Positions 5,701-6,301 of a stretch of DNA of 6,301 nucleotides are shown piece after piece (the stretch's first letter is position 1; every line of letters begins with the position of its first letter). Position numbers and translations under genes: made by a program. The stretch is from Bryobacterales bacterium (GTDB lineage: Bacteria > Acidobacteriota > Terriglobia > Bryobacterales > Bryobacteraceae). The notes beneath the pieces were generated by a model. That model saw nothing but the letters and a program-made list of their open reading frames with translations. It was not told the origin of the DNA and searched no databases. The stretch spans positions 1 through 6,301 of the forward strand of contig JAOAPP010000595.1 in assembly GCA_025462985.1 (NCBI GenBank), given 5' to 3'.

Positions 5701-6301
5701 CTAATGGCCGAGGAGTGTCCTAACGTGCGCCTCGCTGGCGCGAGCGAGTCCTTCCAGGTTGTAGCCGCCCTCCAGAATAGAAACGAGTCGGCTATCACAG
5801 TAACGTGAAGCGATATCGGCCATCAATGCCGTCAGGTCTGCGAAATCCACATCGGTCAGGTTGAACTGTCCGAGAGGATCTCCAGCGCGCGAGTCGAAAC
5901 CGGCCGAGATCAACACGAGATCCGGTTGAAACTTTGCAGCTGCGGGAATCAGGATATCCTGGAACGCACCCAGAATCTCTTTCCTTCCAGAACGCGCAGG
6001 GAACGGACAGTTGATAGTCAGTCCTGCGCCGGCCCCTTCTCCTCGCTCCGACTTCGCTCCCGTGTGCGGATACCAGGGAGATTGGTGCGTGCTGAAAAAC
6101 AGGACGGAGCCATCCTCATAGAAAATATCCTGCGTACCGTTCCCGTGATGCACATCCCAATCGGCGATCAGAATGCGTTCTGCGCCGAAAGCCTGCTGTG
6201 CATATTTCGCCCCGAGCGCGGCATTGTTGAAGAGGCAGAAGCCCATCCCGCGGTCTGCGCTCGCGTGGTGACCGGGCGGCCGCACCAGGCAGAATGCATT
6301 C
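5701..6301 (-). CDS. Histone-deacetylase-fold (HDAC/AcuC family) amidohydrolase, C-terminal part
   Basis: The frame is open at the right edge, so the N-terminus is missing; 199 residues are visible, and roughly 100 or more would be expected before them. Visible motifs in order are RPPGHHA with the catalytic His pair (11-12), GFCLFNN (20-26), DWDVHHGNGTQ (47-57), STHQSPWYPHTG (70-81), ISAGFDSRAGDPLG (131-144) and LEGGYN (176-181). Zinc ligands D49, H51 and D141 and the transition-state tyrosine Y180 are all present, so the enzyme should be active. Sequence style is that of class II-like and bacterial HDAH-type enzymes. Family members remove acetyl groups from protein lysines, polyamines or small amides; the target here is unknown. 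It ends with TAG, 102 bases before mdh, in the same direction. A GTG at 6285 lies inside the conserved FCLVRPPGHH block and is not the true start. Confidence 0.95.
   Translation of the reverse strand, partial: NAFCLVRPPGHHASADRGMGFCLFNNAALGAKYAQQAFGAERILIADWDVHHGNGTQDIFYEDGSVLFFSTHQSPWYPHTGAKSERGEGAGAGLTINCPFPARSGRKEILGAFQDILIPAAAKFQPDLVLISAGFDSRAGDPLGQFNLTDVDFADLTALMADIASRYCDSRLVSILEGGYNLEGLARASEAHVRTLLGH

Overview
The window looks like ordinary chromosomal DNA from a soil-type bacterium, most likely an acidobacterium. That placement is an inference from the style of several products: the fused membrane/iron-sulfur reductase, the short-chain dehydrogenase, and a bacterial SET protein next to a class II-like histone-deacetylase-fold protein. 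Base composition is moderately G+C-rich, gene packing is tight, and no gene-free stretch exceeds 300 bases. No tRNA, rRNA, CRISPR array, insertion sequence or phage gene was found.

Layout. Positions 1-476 (minus) hold the N-terminal 158 codons of the transcription accessory protein Tex, cut by the window edge. A 40-bp divergent gap separates it from a plus-strand membrane/iron-sulfur gene at 517-2418. That gene is broken by a single in-frame TAG at 1024-1026 into a 169-residue membrane part and a 456-residue HdrD-like part. The second part has its own TTG start and a Shine-Dalgarno-like AGGA. Its 3' end overlaps a small convergent gene (2381-2587, minus) for an orphan FlgM-family anti-sigma factor. 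Next on the plus strand come a 79-residue cysteine-rich protein of unknown function with a very strong ribosome binding site, the four-cysteine form of ribosomal protein L28 (rpmB), and a short-chain dehydrogenase/reductase that starts with TTG. From 4130 to the right edge all genes are on the minus strand. In transcription order they are a 5'-truncated HDAC-family deacetylase, malate dehydrogenase (mdh), and a small SET-domain protein methyltransferase.

How the genes relate. Tex and L28 are housekeeping genes of RNA and translation metabolism. Malate dehydrogenase is a core TCA enzyme, and the membrane/iron-sulfur protein probably passes electrons between a membrane quinone or heme and a soluble redox partner. 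The most distinctive arrangement is mdh lying between two eukaryotic-looking lysine-modification enzymes, a deacetylase and a methyltransferase, all co-directional. The second is the amber-split iron-sulfur gene, which could be a real split protein, a fresh pseudogene or a sequence error. Half of the genes with visible starts appear to use GTG or TTG. I saw no clearly new defence or mobile system; the findings below are modest and graded accordingly.
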